Positions 5,176-6,980 of a DNA stretch of 6,980 nucleotides are shown here, piece after piece. Within the stretch, counting starts at the first letter, position 1. Each line of letters opens with the position of its first letter. This stretch comes from CAISIP01 sp041581405. Its GTDB lineage: Bacteria; Pseudomonadota; Gammaproteobacteria; Burkholderiales; Burkholderiaceae_C. The stretch is from contig JBFIDI010000315.1 in the NCBI GenBank assembly GCA_041581405.1, positions 1 through 6,980 on the forward strand, in the 5' to 3' direction. A program made the translations under genes and the position numbers. The notes beneath the pieces were generated by a model. The model saw nothing but the letters and a program-made list of their open reading frames with translations. It was not told the DNA's origin and searched no databases.

Positions 5176-6980
5176 TCAAGCCGCGCTCGGCAAGGACGGA
5201 TCGCTGCCCCCGGCACCGAAGGCGCGTTTCTTGAGATTGACCAGCTGATCGCGCACCTGGGCCGCCTGCTCGAACGCCAGGTTGCGCGCATGTTCCATCA
5301 TCAGCTTCTCCAGTCGCTTGATCTCGCGGCTCACGTCCTTCTCGCTCATCTCCTCGACCTGGGCCCGCTGCAGCGCATCCTGTTCCATGCGCTCGATCTC
5401 ACGCCCGGCCTTCTCGCTGTAGACGCCGTCGATCAGGTCGCGCACGTTCTTGATGATGGAGCGCGGCGTGATGCCGTGTGCCTGGTTGTATTCCAGCTGG
5501 CGCTCGCGCCGGCGGTTGGTCTCGCCGATCGCTCGCTCCATCGAGTCGGTCACCCGGTCGGCATACAGGATGGCGCGCCCGCCCAGGTTGCGCGCCGCGC
5601 GGCCGATGGTCTGGATCAGGCTGCGCTCGGAACGCAGGAAACCTTCCTTGTCGGCGTCCAGGATGGCCACCAGCGAGACCTCGGGAATGTCCAGCCCCTC
5701 GCGCAGCAGGTTGATGCCCACCAGCACGTCGAACGTGCCCAGCCGCAGATCACGCAAAATCTCCACCCGCTCGACGGTGTCCACGTCGCTGTGCAGGTAA
5801 CGTACCTTGACGCCGTTGTCGGTCAGGTAGTCGGTGAGTTGCTCGGCCATGCGCTTGGTCAGCGTCGTGATCAGCACCCGCTCCGAGCGCTCCACCCGCA
5901 GCCGGATCTCGTGCAGCACGTCGTCGACCTGGTGGGTGGCCGGCCGCACCTCGACCTGCGGGTCGACCAGGCCGGTGGGCCGCACCAGCTGCTCGACCAC
6001 CTGGCCCGCATGGTCCTTCTCGTATTGCGCCGGCGTCGCCGACACGAAGACCGCCTGGCGCATGCGGGCCTCGAACTCCTCGAACTTGAGCGGCCGGTTG
6101 TCCAGTGCGCTCGGCAACCGGAAGCCGTATTCGACCAGCGTGGTCTTGCGCGAACGGTCGCCGTTGTACATGGCGCCGAACTGCCCGATCAGCACGTGCG
6201 ACTCGTCCAGGAACATCACCGCGTCCTTGGGCAGGTAGTCGGTCAGAGTGGCCGGCGGATCGCCCGGCGCCGCGCCCGACAGATGGCGTGTGTAGTTCTC
6301 GATGCCCTTGCAGTGCCCGACCTCGCTGAGCATCTCCAGGTCGAACCGGGTGCGCTGCTCGAGCCGCTGGGCCTCGACCAGCTTGCCATCGGCCACCAGT
6401 TGCTTGAGCCGGTCCGCCAGCTCGAGCTTGATCGTCTCGACCGCGGCCAGCACCCGGTCGCGCGGCGTCACGTAGTGGCTGCTCGGGTAGACGGTGAAAC
6501 GCGGAATCTTCTGTTTGATGCGCCCGGTCAGCGGGTCGAACAGCTGCAGCGTTTCGATCTCGTCGTCGAACAACTCGATGCGGATCGCCAGCTCGCTGTG
6601 TTCGGCCGGAAACACGTCGATGGTGTCGCCGCGCACCCGGAACTTGCCGCGCGAGAAGTCCTCCTCGTTGCGCTGGTACTGCATGCGCACCAGCTGCGCG
6701 ATCACGTCGCGCTGGCCCATCTGGTCGCCCACACGCAGCGTCATCACCATCTGGTGGTAGGCCTCGGGCTGGCCGATGCCGTAGATCGCCGACACCGTGG
6801 CCACGATCACCACGTCGCGCCGCTCCAGCACGCTCTTGGTACACGACAGCCGCATCTGCTCGATGTGTTCGTTGATCGCCGAGTCCTTCTCGATGAACAG
6901 GTCGCGCTGCGGCACGTAGGCCTCGGGCTGGTAATAGTCGTAATAACTGACGAAGTACGAGACGGCGCTATGGGGAAAGA
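5176..6980 (-). CDS. uvrB: UvrB, nucleotide excision repair subunit B (5' end beyond the window)
   Basis: UvrB is the damage-verifying subunit of the UvrABC excinuclease. It is loaded by UvrA, inserts a beta-hairpin between DNA strands and recruits UvrC. The visible part is 600 codons plus the stop and extends to the right edge. By alignment to E. coli UvrB (673 residues) about 80 N-terminal residues are missing, including the Walker A loop. Visible in order are the beta-hairpin tyrosine cluster YFVSYYDYYQPEAY (6917-6958), the Walker B/motif II DESH (6196-6207), motif V GINLLREGLDIPE (5680-5718), motif VI QTIGRAARN (5587-5613), and the C-terminal UVR motif (about 5230-5340), which contacts UvrC and UvrA. 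The internal GTG at 6913-6915 is a valine codon, not the start. The frame is intact. It is convergent with the Rossmann-fold gene. LexA control cannot be judged, as the promoter is outside. Confidence 0.98.
   Translation of the reverse strand, partial: FPHSAVSYFVSYYDYYQPEAYVPQRDLFIEKDSAINEHIEQMRLSCTKSVLERRDVVIVATVSAIYGIGQPEAYHQMVMTLRVGDQMGQRDVIAQLVRMQYQRNEEDFSRGKFRVRGDTIDVFPAEHSELAIRIELFDDEIETLQLFDPLTGRIKQKIPRFTVYPSSHYVTPRDRVLAAVETIKLELADRLKQLVADGKLVEAQRLEQRTRFDLEMLSEVGHCKGIENYTRHLSGAAPGDPPATLTDYLPKDAVMFLDESHVLIGQFGAMYNGDRSRKTTLVEYGFRLPSALDNRPLKFEEFEARMRQAVFVSATPAQYEKDHAGQVVEQLVRPTGLVDPQVEVRPATHQVDDVLHEIRLRVERSERVLITTLTKRMAEQLTDYLTDNGVKVRYLHSDVDTVERVEILRDLRLGTFDVLVGINLLREGLDIPEVSLVAILDADKEGFLRSERSLIQTIGRAARNLGGRAILYADRVTDSMERAIGETNRRRERQLEYNQAHGITPRSIIKNVRDLIDGVYSEKAGREIERMEQDALQRAQVEEMSEKDVSREIKRLEKLMMEHARNLAFEQAAQVRDQLVNLKKRAFGAGGSDPSLPSAA

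Noticed and set aside
4314..5291. Minus-strand open frame of 325 codons opposite the Rossmann-fold gene
   Set aside because: Its translation is Arg/Gly/Ala/Gln-rich without motifs and runs into the end of uvrB in the wrong frame. The plus-strand frame has a clear GxxGxxG fold signature and better codon usage.
5176..6915. Treating the GTG at 6913-6915 as the uvrB start
   Set aside because: The frame continues upstream with the conserved YFVSYYDYYQPEAY segment to the window edge, so this GTG is an internal valine.

Overview
The window looks like an ordinary chromosomal segment of a high-GC betaproteobacterium, most likely a member of the Burkholderiales (Comamonadaceae/Leptothrix-Rubrivivax type). 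This is inferred from the isc gene order, the wording of the IscS, IscR and HscA proteins, and the strong G/C preference at third codon positions. No database search was possible, so the taxonomic placement is by recognition only.

Positions 1-3912 hold, on the minus strand and in transcription order, iscR, iscS, iscU, iscA, hscB and the first 223 codons of hscA. This is the ISC iron-sulfur cluster assembly operon. IscS supplies sulfur from cysteine, IscU is the scaffold, IscA is an A-type carrier, and HscB/HscA release the cluster from IscU. IscR is the cluster-sensing repressor of the set. Genes are closely packed: 94 nt between iscR and iscS, 37 between iscS and iscU, 1 between iscU and iscA, 33 between iscA and hscB, and 28 between hscB and hscA. 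The catalytic and ligand residues expected in this part of the operon are all present. The usual distal genes (fdx, iscX) would lie beyond the left edge.

Positions 3913-4304 are a divergent intergenic region with an AT-rich island. It holds two tandem matches to the type 1 IscR operator, 30 bp apart centre to centre, which bracket a TATACT -10 element. This is a convincing autoregulated iscR promoter, followed by an iscR leader that can fold.

Positions 4305-5132 carry, on the plus strand, one unassigned gene for a Rossmann-fold NAD(P)-binding protein resembling atypical short-chain dehydrogenases but without a catalytic YxxxK. It ends 43 nt from the stop codon of uvrB. The uvrB gene (5176 to the right edge, minus strand) encodes the nucleotide excision repair helicase-like subunit and lacks only about its first 80 codons.

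No mobile element, CRISPR array, tRNA or rRNA is visible. The window is essentially housekeeping. What deserves a second look is the iscR control region, the stem-loops in the isc intergenic gaps, and the divergent Rossmann-fold gene.
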